Shown piece after piece: positions 51,131 to 59,554 of a stretch of 64,000 nt of DNA. Source of the DNA: Pararhodonellum marinum (GTDB lineage: Bacteria; Bacteroidota; Bacteroidia; Cytophagales; Cyclobacteriaceae); NCBI RefSeq assembly GCF_015354735.1, contig NZ_JACEFJ010000003.1:62001-126000 (forward strand), written 5' to 3'. The first letter of the stretch is position 1; each line of letters opens with the position of its first letter. The notes beneath the pieces were generated by a model that was given only the letters and a program-made list of their open reading frames with translations, was not told where the DNA came from and searched no databases. The translations under genes were made by a program, and so were the position numbers.

Positions 51131-51808
51131 TTACCAGCCTTCTTCCCCCAATAACGGTACAAAAGCAAAACTGTCCAGTTCTTCTCTGATGATTTGTTTG
51201 TTGGTTTTTTTGGTAAGTTTCAACATTTTCTGTGTGGTACGGTCTCCCACTGGAATGACCAAAATGCCTCCAACAGCCAATTGTTTCAGCAATTCCTTGG
51301 GTACCACCGGTGCACCTGCGGTCACAATGATTTTATCAAATGGCGCTGCCGATGGAAGGCCTCTGGTACCATCACCATAGTAGAACCGAACATCTATCCC
51401 TAGTTTAGGCAGAAACTTTCTGACTTTTTCATACAGTTTTTTTTGGTATTCTATACTGTGGACTTCCGCACCCAGCAGATATAGAATGGCAGCCTGATAA
51501 CCGGAACCTGTTCCAATTTCCAGAATTTTGTCCCCGGGCATGACCTCCAAAAGCTCGGTTTGATAAGCAACTGTAAAGGGTTGCGAAATGGTTTGCCCTT
51601 CCCCAATCGGAAAAGCTTTGTCCTCGTAGGCATGGGAATGCAGGGCACTGTCAAAAAAGAAATGACGGGGCAGAGTTTCCATTGCTTTTAAGACAGCAGG
51701 ATCTTTGATTCCTTTTTGCTGAATGGTTTTTACCAATGCCCTTCTTTGTCCTTTATGAACTGCGCGATCTTCCAATTTAAGCATGTGCCTGTCAAAAATT
51801 TTATGCAA
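51131..51808 (-). CDS. pcm: Protein-L-isoaspartate O-methyltransferase
   Basis: 225 aa from the first ATG; a start 24 nt later (at LKLEDRAVH) is also possible. Family motifs: PRHFFFDSALHSHAYEDKAF, then FPIGEGQTISQPFTVAYQTE and the SAM motif KILEIGTGSGYQAAIL. Next come IDVRFYYGDGTRGLP and DKIIVTAGAP. It methylates isoaspartyl residues in damaged proteins so that they can revert. Cytosolic. It lies about 85 nt upstream of the thioesterase start on the same strand. It is divergent from ribE with a 104-nt gap. Confidence 0.95.
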   Translation of the reverse strand: MHKIFDRHMLKLEDRAVHKGQRRALVKTIQQKGIKDPAVLKAMETLPRHFFFDSALHSHAYEDKAFPIGEGQTISQPFTVAYQTELLEVMPGDKILEIGTGSGYQAAILYLLGAEVHSIEYQKKLYEKVRKFLPKLGIDVRFYYGDGTRGLPSAAPFDKIIVTAGAPVVPKELLKQLAVGGILVIPVGDRTTQKMLKLTKKTNKQIIREELDSFAFVPLLGEEGW

Positions 51809-51912
51809 ACTTTAATTTATATGCTAAGTTAATTGATAAAATGGCTTATTTTGAATCTCCTCAACCGATTTAATGTTGTGATCTGAATTCTAGCCAATTA
51901 ATTTTAGTATAC

Positions 51913-52506
51913 ATGTTTACAGGAATAATAGAAGCCTTAGGCGAAATAGTACATACTGAAAAAGATGGTTCAAATATCCATTTTGACATTCGAACCAAAC
52001 TTGCACAGGAGCTTAAAGTGGATCAATCTATAGCCCATGATGGAGTTTGTTTGACAGTGGTGAAAACAGATGGCAACAATTTTAGGGTAACGGCCATTGA
52101 TGAGACTTTAGGGAAGACCAATCTGAGTTCTTGGACTAAAGGGAGAAAAGTAAACCTTGAACGCTGTATGCCAGCAAATGGACGTTTTGATGGACACATT
52201 GTACAGGGGCACGTTGATCAGGTCGGAACAGTGGTCAGTATTGAAGAAAAAGATGGAAGTTGGGTTTTTGGGCTCTCTTATGATCCTGAGGTAGGCAATA
52301 TCACTGTAGAAAAAGGATCGATTACCATCAATGGAACCAGCCTGACCTGCTTCAATTCCAAAGCAGGAAGCTTTTCTGTGGCGATCATTCCCTATACCTA
52401 TGCCCATACCAATTTTCATCAGCTAAAAGTAGGCGATAACGTGAATCTGGAATTTGATATTCTAGGGAAATACATGCAACGGATCTTGAAAGGTTACAGC
52501 AGTTAA
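51913..52506 (+). CDS. ribE: Riboflavin synthase (alpha)
   Basis: 197 aa, the standard length. Two lumazine-binding halves are visible: the first starts MFTGIIEALGEIVH with SIAHDGVCLTVV, the second starts GRFDGHIVQGHVDQVG with SITINGTSLTC. It converts two 6,7-dimethyl-8-ribityllumazine molecules to riboflavin, as a trimer. There is no upstream FMN riboswitch that I can see. It stands alone and is convergent with menE (14-nt gap). Confidence 0.95.
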   Translation: MFTGIIEALGEIVHTEKDGSNIHFDIRTKLAQELKVDQSIAHDGVCLTVVKTDGNNFRVTAIDETLGKTNLSSWTKGRKVNLERCMPANGRFDGHIVQGHVDQVGTVVSIEEKDGSWVFGLSYDPEVGNITVEKGSITINGTSLTCFNSKAGSFSVAIIPYTYAHTNFHQLKVGDNVNLEFDILGKYMQRILKGYSS

Positions 52507-52520
52507 AGAACCCGTACGGA

Positions 52521-53657
52521 TTATAGTTTGAAATGATTTCCCAATTTTTGTAACGTAGCAGGTCGATTGATTTTGCCGGAAGGAGTTTCTTGGAATACCG
52601 GTAGGGTATACAGTTCTTTTGGATTATGGAATTTGGGTAATTTTGATTTTACGCTGTCCAAAAATTCACTTATTAAGATTTTGTCCAATGGTTGTGATTC
52701 TAAAATCAGCACCAGTTTCTCTCCTAGTTTTTCATCCTTTTCGGCAGCTAGAAAATACCTGGAGTTGGGGGAGAATTCCCGGATTAAGTCCTCTATTTCT
52801 TTTTCCATTAATTCGGGCTGAATCTTGATGCCGCCGGAATTGATGGTGAAATCTGCCCGACCTTTCCAGATAAATTGACCTTCCCGGATGATTTCGACCA
52901 AATCTTGGGTCTGCAATCTGGGAGAAATAGCCATAGGCGCTTCTACCCATAACTTATGCTCATGGTCACTTCCAATTTTTACACCGGGAAGGGTGCGAAA
53001 GGTTATTGGCTTTGCTTTGAGATCAGACAAAGCAAAATGTGATACCGTTTCGGTCATCCCAAAAGTCAAAAAACTTTTTGTGGGCAACTTCGCCAATGAA
53101 TAGATTATTTTTTCCTCCAGCGGGGCTCCTCCAATGATCAAATTCCGAACTTTTGCCAGCACTTTCCTGCTTTTTTCTTCTGCCAAACATGCCTCAACTT
53201 GAAGGGGCACCATGGCCACAAAATCGAATGCAGTTTCTTCCTCAAATGCCATTAGGGGGTTTTGGGTAGGAGGGATGAGTACCACATCAGCATCCCATTC
53301 CATGGCCCTGACCAACATCATCTTGCCGGCAATCATTTCGGTATTCAGGCAACATAGCAGGGTGGCAAGTTTTTCCGGAAGAAAAAAGTCACGGGTAGCG
53401 GCAGCGCTAAACTCCATTTGACTTCTGGAGATCTTTATGGTTTTTGGGTCCCCTGTGGATCCGGAAGTTTTGAGTTCAAATTGGTCTTGACCGCTAAGCC
53501 ATGCGGAACAAAAATCCAGGGATAGATCAGCATAGGGTGAAACAGAGGGCCAATACCCCTTTTTGATTTGATCAAAAGAAACAAGAGCCCGATCTATTTG
53601 AATGCTTCCCATGTGCTGAGGCAATTTGGCAAACTGATGATTGGAATTACTTGGCAA
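52521..53657 (-). CDS. menE: o-Succinylbenzoate--CoA ligase (AMP-forming)
   Basis: 378 aa from the first ATG; a start 48 nt later at MGSIQIDR is possible. It is short for an AMP-binding enzyme, as MenE proteins of Bacteroidota are. P-loop: LKTSGSTGDPKTIKISRSQM. Motif SFLTFGMTETVSHFAL contains the aromatic-Gly-Met-Thr-Glu adenylate site, and GRADFTINSGGIKIQP the hinge. The C-terminal Lys is in PSGKINRPATLQ. It activates o-succinylbenzoate for menaquinone synthesis. menB lies about 1.6 kb away on the other strand, which supports the assignment. The gene sits 13 nt after rhlE. Confidence 0.88.
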   Translation of the reverse strand: MPSNSNHQFAKLPQHMGSIQIDRALVSFDQIKKGYWPSVSPYADLSLDFCSAWLSGQDQFELKTSGSTGDPKTIKISRSQMEFSAAATRDFFLPEKLATLLCCLNTEMIAGKMMLVRAMEWDADVVLIPPTQNPLMAFEEETAFDFVAMVPLQVEACLAEEKSRKVLAKVRNLIIGGAPLEEKIIYSLAKLPTKSFLTFGMTETVSHFALSDLKAKPITFRTLPGVKIGSDHEHKLWVEAPMAISPRLQTQDLVEIIREGQFIWKGRADFTINSGGIKIQPELMEKEIEDLIREFSPNSRYFLAAEKDEKLGEKLVLILESQPLDKILISEFLDSVKSKLPKFHNPKELYTLPVFQETPSGKINRPATLQKLGNHFKL

Positions 53658-53670
53658 TTATTATATCCAA

Positions 53671-54924
53671 CTATGCTTTAGGATTTGGATTTCTTGGATA
53701 GTTGCGACGGGATTTGTTTCTATGTACAGGCTTTTTCTGCGCGTGTGTTGAGGCCGGTTTGGATGGAGCAGGAAAGCTAGATGGATGAGAGGTCGGATAA
53801 GGATGGTCTTTTATCACCGGAACACTCTGTCCAATCAGTTTCTCTATGTTTTTCCAATCCTTGTATTCTTCCGAGGTACAGATGGATAAGGCTTTACCGG
53901 CAGCACCGGCCCGGCCTGTACGACCAATCCTGTGGACATAAGTTTCAGAGATATTGGGTATCTCAAAATTGATCACATGACTCAAACCATCCACATCGAT
54001 GCCTCTTGCAGCGATGTCAGTGGCAATCAATACCCTTGTTTTTCCGGACTTAAAATTGCTCAGGGCATTTTGACGGGCATTTTGTGACTTGTTGCCGTGG
54101 ATGGCCTGGGCCTGTATGTTATTTCGGGCAAGGATTTTCACCACTTTGTCCGCGCCATGCTTGGTACGGGTAAAAACCAACGTAGAATCTTTGGCTTCTT
54201 TTTCCAGCAGATAGACCAATAGGTCGTTTTTGTCTTTCTTTTCTGTAAAATAGACGGATTGCTGTACGGTCACTGCGGTGGAAGATGGAGGGGTGATGTC
54301 TACCCTTTGGGGCTCTTTAAGCAGGGAATTCGCCAGATCCACAATATCAGGTGGCATGGTAGCAGAAAACAACAGTGTTTGCCTTTTGGCTGGCAATAGA
54401 GAGATGATTTTTTTTACATCATGGATAAAGCCCATATCCAACATCCGATCGGCTTCATCCAGGACAAACACTTCCAGAGTTTTCATGTTGATATAGCCCT
54501 GATTGGCCAAATCCAATAAGCGACCTGGTGTGGCTATCAAAACATCCACCCCTTTTCTGAGAGCAATGGTTTGTTGGTGCTGTTTTACCCCACCAAAAAT
54601 CACGGTATTGGTCAAGCCTGTAAATTTGCCATAAGCTGAAAAGCTGTCAGCAATCTGAATGGCCAATTCCCGGGTTGGCGTTACAATCAGTGCTCTGATT
54701 GCCTTGTTTCTTTGGTTGGGTTGTGAGCTTTTTTCCAATATTTGAAGAATGGGAATCGCAAAGGCCGCTGTTTTTCCTGTTCCTGTTTGGGCGCAACCCA
54801 AAAGGTCCCTTCCTTTCATGACAATAGGAATGGCTTGTTGCTGTATAGGGGTGGGGTTGGTGTAGCCCTCTGACGTAACTGCTTTCAGAAGTGCAGGGCT
54901 AAGGTTTAAATTTTCAAAAGTCAT
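53671..54924 (-). CDS. rhlE: DEAD-box RNA helicase, RhlE type
   Basis: 417 aa from the ATG at 54924 ([13 protein letters not shown]); a longer frame adds 19 residues unlike the family. Motifs in order: Q-motif [14 protein letters not shown], Walker [29 protein letters not shown] in [16 protein letters not shown] in [26 protein letters not shown] and [10 protein letters not shown]. The C-terminal tail (about 380-417) is basic and disordered ([16 protein letters not shown]), a likely RNA-binding tail. It helps unwind RNA in ribosome assembly or decay. It is followed by menE on the same strand after 13 nt. Confidence 0.93.
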   Translation of the reverse strand: MTFENLNLSPALLKAVTSEGYTNPTPIQQQAIPIVMKGRDLLGCAQTGTGKTAAFAIPILQILEKSSQPNQRNKAIRALIVTPTRELAIQIADSFSAYGKFTGLTNTVIFGGVKQHQQTIALRKGVDVLIATPGRLLDLANQGYINMKTLEVFVLDEADRMLDMGFIHDVKKIISLLPAKRQTLLFSATMPPDIVDLANSLLKEPQRVDITPPSSTAVTVQQSVYFTEKKDKNDLLVYLLEKEAKDSTLVFTRTKHGADKVVKILARNNIQAQAIHGNKSQNARQNALSNFKSGKTRVLIATDIAARGIDVDGLSHVINFEIPNISETYVHRIGRTGRAGAAGKALSICTSEEYKDWKNIEKLIGQSVPVIKDHPYPTSHPSSFPAPSKPASTHAQKKPVHRNKSRRNYPRNPNPKA

Positions 54925-55227
54925 TGAATAAATAGATAAATGGCTTAAGCCAACCATATGGCTTGGATATACGTGCTGCAAGTTAACACATAATCATGGC
55001 TTTTGGTTGCTAATCCAATTCTTTAACCCAACTGAATTCTTCAAAACTGCATTTTCATCCAACTTTTGTGGTGGCAACAAACTATCCCTTTATGTTTTTT
55101 TGACGGGATGGCTTTTGAGTTAACGGAATTTTTCTTCGATTCCCCACTTTTCACCTTCGATCAGTCAACTTTTTTAATTTAGGCCTGTTATCTTGCATGA
55201 AATTTTATTTCCAAACCAAAGCAAGTC
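54925..55227. other. Intergenic region between divergent genes
   Basis: 303 bp between rhlE (leftward) and menB (rightward). No coding frame, hairpin or repeat stands out. It should contain both promoters. Confidence 0.5.
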
Positions 55228-56061
55228 ATGAACTGGAAAACCGTCAAAGAATATCAGGACATTACCTATAAGAAATCAGCTGGCGTGGCCAGAATTGCCT
55301 TTAACCGTCCCGAGGTAAGAAATGCCTTCCGGCCACGGACGACCAGCGAATTGTATGATGCCTTTTTGGACGCCAGAGAGGATACCTCCATTGGGGTTGT
55401 GCTGTTGTCGGCAGAAGGTCCATCTCCCAAAGACGGGGTATATGCTTTTTGCAGCGGTGGAGACCAAAAGGCCCGGGGCCATCAGGGTTATGTGGGAGAG
55501 GATGGGATGCATCGTCTGAACATTCTTGAGGTCCAACGGCTGATTCGGTTTATGCCAAAGGTGGTCATTGCGGTAGTTCCCGGATGGGCGGTAGGAGGAG
55601 GGCATAGCCTTCATGTGGTTTGCGACCTGACACTAGCAAGTAAGGAACATGCCATTTTTAAGCAAACCGACGCCGATGTGACCAGTTTTGACGGAGGTTA
55701 TGGATCCGCATATCTGGCCAAAATGGTGGGGCAAAAGCGGGCCAGGGAAATATTCTTTTTGGGAAGAAATTATTCTGCACAGGAGGCCTATGACATGGGC
55801 ATGGTCAATGCGGTAGTGCCCCATGAAAAGCTGGAAAGTACCGCTTATGAGTGGGCACAGGAAATTTTGGAAAAGTCTCCCACTTCCATCAAGATGTTGA
55901 AATTTGCCTTCAACCTTACTGACGATGGTATGGTCGGCCAACAGGTTTTTGCCGGTGAGGCCACCCGATTGGCTTACATGACCGAGGAGGCCAAAGAGGG
56001 AAGAAATGCGTTTTTGGAAAAAAGAAAACCTGACTTTAAGGACATCAAGTGGATTCCATGA
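55228..56061 (+). CDS. menB: 1,4-dihydroxy-2-naphthoyl-CoA synthase
   Basis: 277 aa, crotonase fold. MenB landmarks: ITYKKSAGVARIAFNRPEVR near the start, then FRPRTTSELYDAFLDAREDT. VYAFCSGGDQKARGHQGYVG is the MenB-specific oxyanion segment. VIAVVPGWAVGGGHSLHVVC, DADVTSFDGGYGSAYLAKMV and FLGRNYSAQEAYDMGMVN follow. It cyclises o-succinylbenzoyl-CoA in menaquinone synthesis. With menE nearby on the opposite strand, the two catalyse successive steps. It is convergent with gluQ (12-nt gap). Confidence 0.95.
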   Translation: MNWKTVKEYQDITYKKSAGVARIAFNRPEVRNAFRPRTTSELYDAFLDAREDTSIGVVLLSAEGPSPKDGVYAFCSGGDQKARGHQGYVGEDGMHRLNILEVQRLIRFMPKVVIAVVPGWAVGGGHSLHVVCDLTLASKEHAIFKQTDADVTSFDGGYGSAYLAKMVGQKRAREIFFLGRNYSAQEAYDMGMVNAVVPHEKLESTAYEWAQEILEKSPTSIKMLKFAFNLTDDGMVGQQVFAGEATRLAYMTEEAKEGRNAFLEKRKPDFKDIKWIP

Positions 56062-56073
56062 GTAACTTTTTGC

Positions 56074-56976
56074 TTATGGACTAAAGGATAACCCCTTCAA
56101 TACAAAAGCATTTTGAAATGATTTGAGGTCGTAGATAGGTTCGGGCAATTGGGCATATTCTCCAATAAGCTGATAGATGGCTTTCGATGTCTTTCCTGAT
56201 TTTCTCAAATACTGTATGGAGGTGGCACCTGCCGATTTGGACATTTTCTTCCTCTTTTGGTCTACGAGTAATGGGTGGTGGTAAAAGGTGGCTTGTGCAA
56301 ATTTTGATCCGTTTAGCATTGGGGAAAGGTGTACCTGGGCCAGACTGGAACCATACAGGTCTTTGCCCCTTACTACCAAATCCACGCCGTAATAATCATC
56401 ATCGATCACTGAGGCCAATTGATAGGCAGCCTTACCATCTTTTTTTCGGACAACGAAATCAAATAGTTCACCTGATAAAAGCCCCTTTATCTTCCCTTGA
56501 ATCAAATCCTTGATCCAAATGGGCTGGTTAGTTGGGGTTTTGATCCTCCAAGCCGTTTCCGGCTGGTTGAAGTCCAGGTTTTTATCCCTGCAGAAGCCAG
56601 TGTAATAGCCCTTGGGATGAGATTTTGCAATTTTTCTTCTAGAACAATTGCAGGCATACAAAGATTTTTTTTCTTTCAACTTCTCTAAAGCCTCTTGGTA
56701 GAGATTTGCTCGATGGGATTGGGAATATTCATTTTTGAATTCCTGAAGGTTTTTTGGCCCCAAATCGAAATTGATTTCAAGAAAATCCAAGGTGTCAAAA
56801 ATATCATTCAGATAGGATTTCTTTACCCTGTCTTGGTCCAAATCATCGATCCGTAGCAGGATTTTCGCACCATGTTTTTTGGCAAGGCATGAGGTAATCA
56901 GGAAGGAATAGATGTTGCCTAGATGGAGGTACCCACTGGGTGTAGGGGCCAGGCGGGTTAGTTTGAAAGTTTGCAT
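56074..56976 (-). CDS. gluQ: Glutamyl-Q tRNA(Asp) synthetase / truncated GluRS-like
   Basis: 300 aa, class I synthetase core without an anticodon-binding domain. HIGH-type motif: LAPTPSGYLHLGNIYSFL. Zinc-site pattern: CNCSRR and YYTGFC (Cys-x-Cys, then Tyr-x3-Cys), as in GluQRS. QLASVIDDDYYGVDLVVRG and the KMSKS loop KRKKMSKSAGATSI are intact. GluQRS attaches glutamate to queuosine in tRNA-Asp. The loss of the anticodon domain and the length rule out a standard GltX. Confidence 0.9.
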   Translation of the reverse strand: MQTFKLTRLAPTPSGYLHLGNIYSFLITSCLAKKHGAKILLRIDDLDQDRVKKSYLNDIFDTLDFLEINFDLGPKNLQEFKNEYSQSHRANLYQEALEKLKEKKSLYACNCSRRKIAKSHPKGYYTGFCRDKNLDFNQPETAWRIKTPTNQPIWIKDLIQGKIKGLLSGELFDFVVRKKDGKAAYQLASVIDDDYYGVDLVVRGKDLYGSSLAQVHLSPMLNGSKFAQATFYHHPLLVDQKRKKMSKSAGATSIQYLRKSGKTSKAIYQLIGEYAQLPEPIYDLKSFQNAFVLKGLSFSP

Positions 56977-57013
56977 TTGCCAAGAAAATAAAAAACGGTA
57001 AGGATTGCTAATG

Positions 57014-57676
57014 TCAAGGGGACTGTATGGGAATAAACCTTGCGAAGAGCTCTTCTTTGTACCACTTTTCTTTTTTTACTTTCTGTATGATGGCTTTGTG
57101 GACAGAGGAATAAGCGTAGGTTTTCATCGCCTCTTCCGATTCCCAATGGCTGAAAGTGGCTTGTTCTATGGCCGGCCATTGTCCGATGCCTTTGGTATAA
57201 ATCAAGCCCTTTGCTTCGGCGATAGACTGGCTGGCCTGAGGGACATGTTTCCAAAACCGAAGCAGTTTGATCATCCTGATTCGCGCGCGGGTCAACACCA
57301 TGATAGGCCCTCCTAAATACTGGGCTGTACCGTTAAAAGGATTTTGCCCACCCCAGGTTCCGTGTGATTGTACGCAGGCCAACCAAAATGTTTTATAGGA
57401 GCTGCTTTTCTCACTGAAATGCAGGAAGGCCTCAGAGGCTTCATAATTTTTGGCATGATCCCTATTTTCCCAGACAGTCAATAGGGCATAGGTTGAAAAA
57501 TCTGGTTTCAAGGAAAATCCAGTTCCACTACCTGAACCCAATAGTTTAACCAAGGCGGTTCCCTCCAAATTGTTGAGCAAGTCCAAGGCTTGCTGCATCT
57601 GATTAAAAGCCCACCAGCGTTTTTTGGTCGGGAATTCAAAAAAAGTGATAGAGGTAATTGATTTGGGTTGATCCAT
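57014..57676 (-). CDS. CrtA-like spheroidene monooxygenase family protein
   Basis: 220 aa. It resembles CrtA, the carotenoid 2-ketolase/hydroxylase: SITFFEFPTKKRWWAFNQMQ, the central LLGSGSGTGFSLKPDFSTYA, LLTVWENRDHAKNYE and GLIYTKGIGQWPAIEQATFS. The Trp/Phe-rich start and GSGSGTGF match the family. Related proteins hydroxylate carotenoid ends in pink or orange Bacteroidota. No other carotenoid gene lies nearby, so it is an orphan. The gene stands upstream of gluQ on the same strand, 37 nt away. Confidence 0.75.
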   Translation of the reverse strand: MDQPKSITSITFFEFPTKKRWWAFNQMQQALDLLNNLEGTALVKLLGSGSGTGFSLKPDFSTYALLTVWENRDHAKNYEASEAFLHFSEKSSSYKTFWLACVQSHGTWGGQNPFNGTAQYLGGPIMVLTRARIRMIKLLRFWKHVPQASQSIAEAKGLIYTKGIGQWPAIEQATFSHWESEEAMKTYAYSSVHKAIIQKVKKEKWYKEELFARFIPIQSP

Positions 57677-57903
57677 GGGGTATTAACATTAAGAAACAGA
57701 TCCTTGTTCATGCAGAAAGTTTGGTCTAAAGACGGTAAAAATAAAATTTATTTTAATGATAATCGAAGAGAAAGGCCCATGGTTTAAATGGAATTTCGCA
57801 GATTTTAAAAATTCTTATATGGAACACCCAAAAGAAGCCCTTCGACAAATTATACTTACCTTTATCCGGAACAAACGATCTTGTAAAAAATTATTTTTAT
57901 TTT

Positions 57904-58644
57904 ATGCAAACCGATATCAAAATTGCGGTCTTGATAGACGCTGATAATGTTCCTTCTGGACAGGTCAAAGAGATGATGGAAGAAATTGCCAAATACGGCA
58001 ATCCCACCATCAAAAGAATCTACGGTGACTGGACCAAACCCCAATTGGTAAAATGGAAAAACGTGTTGTTGGAAAATGCCATCAATCCCATGCAGCAATA
58101 CAGTTATACTTCCGGTAAGAATGCCACAGATTCCGCGATGATCATTGATGCCATGGATATTTTGTATTCTGAGAGAGTCAACGGTTTCTGTATTGTTTCC
58201 AGTGATTCCGATTTCACCAAACTGGCCACTCGGTTAAGGGAAGCCGGCATGCTGGTTTTGGGAATGGGGGAGAAGAAGACTCCGGAGCCCTTTATTGTGG
58301 CTTGTGATAAGTTTATTTATGTGGAAATTCTACAGCAGACGATAGACGATCAGGAAGATCACAAGGACAAAAGCCAGCCCAAACCCAATGTAGATAAAAT
58401 CAATCCCAAAATCATCCGTTTGATTTCCAGCACCATTTCAGATTTGGCGGATGAGGACGGATGGGCTTTTATGGGAGATGTAGGCAATCTGTTGCAGAAA
58501 AAGCAACCCAACTTCGATTCGCGGAACTATGGTTTCCAGAAACTCACTCCTTTGATCAGCTCGATCAGCAAATTTGAGATTGAACAGAGAGAGAACCAAA
58601 AAGGCAGGTATAAGTTGATTTATGTAAGGAACAAAACCAGTTAA
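57904..58644 (+). CDS. NYN-domain (PIN-like) ribonuclease with OST-HTH/LOTUS domain
   Basis: 246 aa. N-terminal NYN/PIN-like domain (about 1-145) with acidic active-site motifs LIDADN (Asp12, Asp14), KNATDSAMIIDAMD and SSDSDFTKLATRLREAG. The C-terminal OST-HTH/LOTUS domain (about 170-240) has KIIRLISSTISDLADEDGWA, LLQKKQPNFDSRNYGF and LTPLISSISKFEI. NYN proteins cleave RNA and LOTUS domains bind RNA or protein, so it is probably an RNA-processing nuclease. It is alone, 60 nt before the next gene. Confidence 0.85.
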   Translation: MQTDIKIAVLIDADNVPSGQVKEMMEEIAKYGNPTIKRIYGDWTKPQLVKWKNVLLENAINPMQQYSYTSGKNATDSAMIIDAMDILYSERVNGFCIVSSDSDFTKLATRLREAGMLVLGMGEKKTPEPFIVACDKFIYVEILQQTIDDQEDHKDKSQPKPNVDKINPKIIRLISSTISDLADEDGWAFMGDVGNLLQKKQPNFDSRNYGFQKLTPLISSISKFEIEQRENQKGRYKLIYVRNKTS

Positions 58645-58703
58645 TAAGTTTTAACGGTTCATTTTTTCTATCCTCAAGCAGCTTCAGTAACTTGTATTCT
58701 GAA

Positions 58704-59453
58704 ATGAATAAGTTTTGGATTTCGGCAATTTGTATGTTTTTGTTATACCTCCCTCTGCAAGGTCAGGTAGTGACAGGGAACATCGTTGATGCTCAGGATA
58801 GAAGGTATTTGGAAACTGTCATGGTGACCAACCTCACGACCAACGACAGTGCCATGTCCAATTTTCGGGGCTACTTTAGGGTCAAAGCCAGTTCAGGTGA
58901 TTCGCTAAGGTTTACCAAAGATGGTTTTCTTTCCCATACCCGAAAGGTAGAAAGTCCTGACCACATCATGGTCACCCTAAATTTCGATTCTTTTCTGTTG
59001 CCTACAGCGTATGTCTTTGGAGAACAAGAAGTGATTAGGTTTGTAATCCCAAACCTTTCTCAATACCAATCTCTTTCCAGCCGCCCCGCTGGACCCGGGA
59101 AAATGTATCTTGGCCACAGCGAATCCAATACCGCCCTAACACCTGGAATGACATTGGACGGACCCATTTCTTATTTTACCCGAAGAGAGAGACAAAAAAG
59201 GCAATACCAAAGAAGGCTGGAAAAAGCGGCAAGGCAGCAACCTTATTTGGATTTGATCAACTCGGATTCTGTTCGGTTTGCTTTGCGTTACAGGTATGGC
59301 CTGAATAAACAGGACCTGGATAGCCTGATTGTGGAATTTAACCTTTACCATATCGAACATGAGTTTCTTGACATGGATACCGAAACGGTCAGTCGATTGT
59401 TGGTGGAATTTCTGAACAACAATGTGTTTATCCGAAGGGAAGGTATTTGGTAA
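58704..59453 (+). CDS. Exported carboxypeptidase-regulatory-like domain protein
   Basis: 249 aa from the ATG at 58704, which gives a clean signal peptide (MNKFWISAICMFLLYLPLQG). A carboxypeptidase D-regulatory-like domain follows (QVVTGNIVDAQDRRYLETVM, then NFRGYFRVKASSGDSLRF). The rest (about 100-249) is charged, with YFTRRERQKRQYQRRLEKAA. Such proteins are common in Bacteroidota envelopes and often relate to TonB or gliding proteins, but none is adjacent. A terminator follows. The function is not established. Confidence 0.78.
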   Translation: MNKFWISAICMFLLYLPLQGQVVTGNIVDAQDRRYLETVMVTNLTTNDSAMSNFRGYFRVKASSGDSLRFTKDGFLSHTRKVESPDHIMVTLNFDSFLLPTAYVFGEQEVIRFVIPNLSQYQSLSSRPAGPGKMYLGHSESNTALTPGMTLDGPISYFTRRERQKRQYQRRLEKAARQQPYLDLINSDSVRFALRYRYGLNKQDLDSLIVEFNLYHIEHEFLDMDTETVSRLLVEFLNNNVFIRREGIW

Positions 59454-59485
59454 TTTCTTGCAATGAAAAAACTCAAACAATGAAA

Positions 59486-59514
59486 AAAGCCTCCTTTTGA
59501 TTAAGGGAGGCTTT
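59486..59514. terminator. Intrinsic terminator between convergent genes
   Basis: AAAGCCTCCTTT (59486-59497) pairs with AAGGGAGGCTTT (59503-59514), a 12-bp stem with one wobble and a 5-nt loop. An A-run on the left suits the leftward pntB gene. The right T-run is only three long. It probably serves both directions. Confidence 0.75.
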
Positions 59515-59554
59515 AATTCTGTTGTACATGGTCAAATATGATTATTACTCTCCA

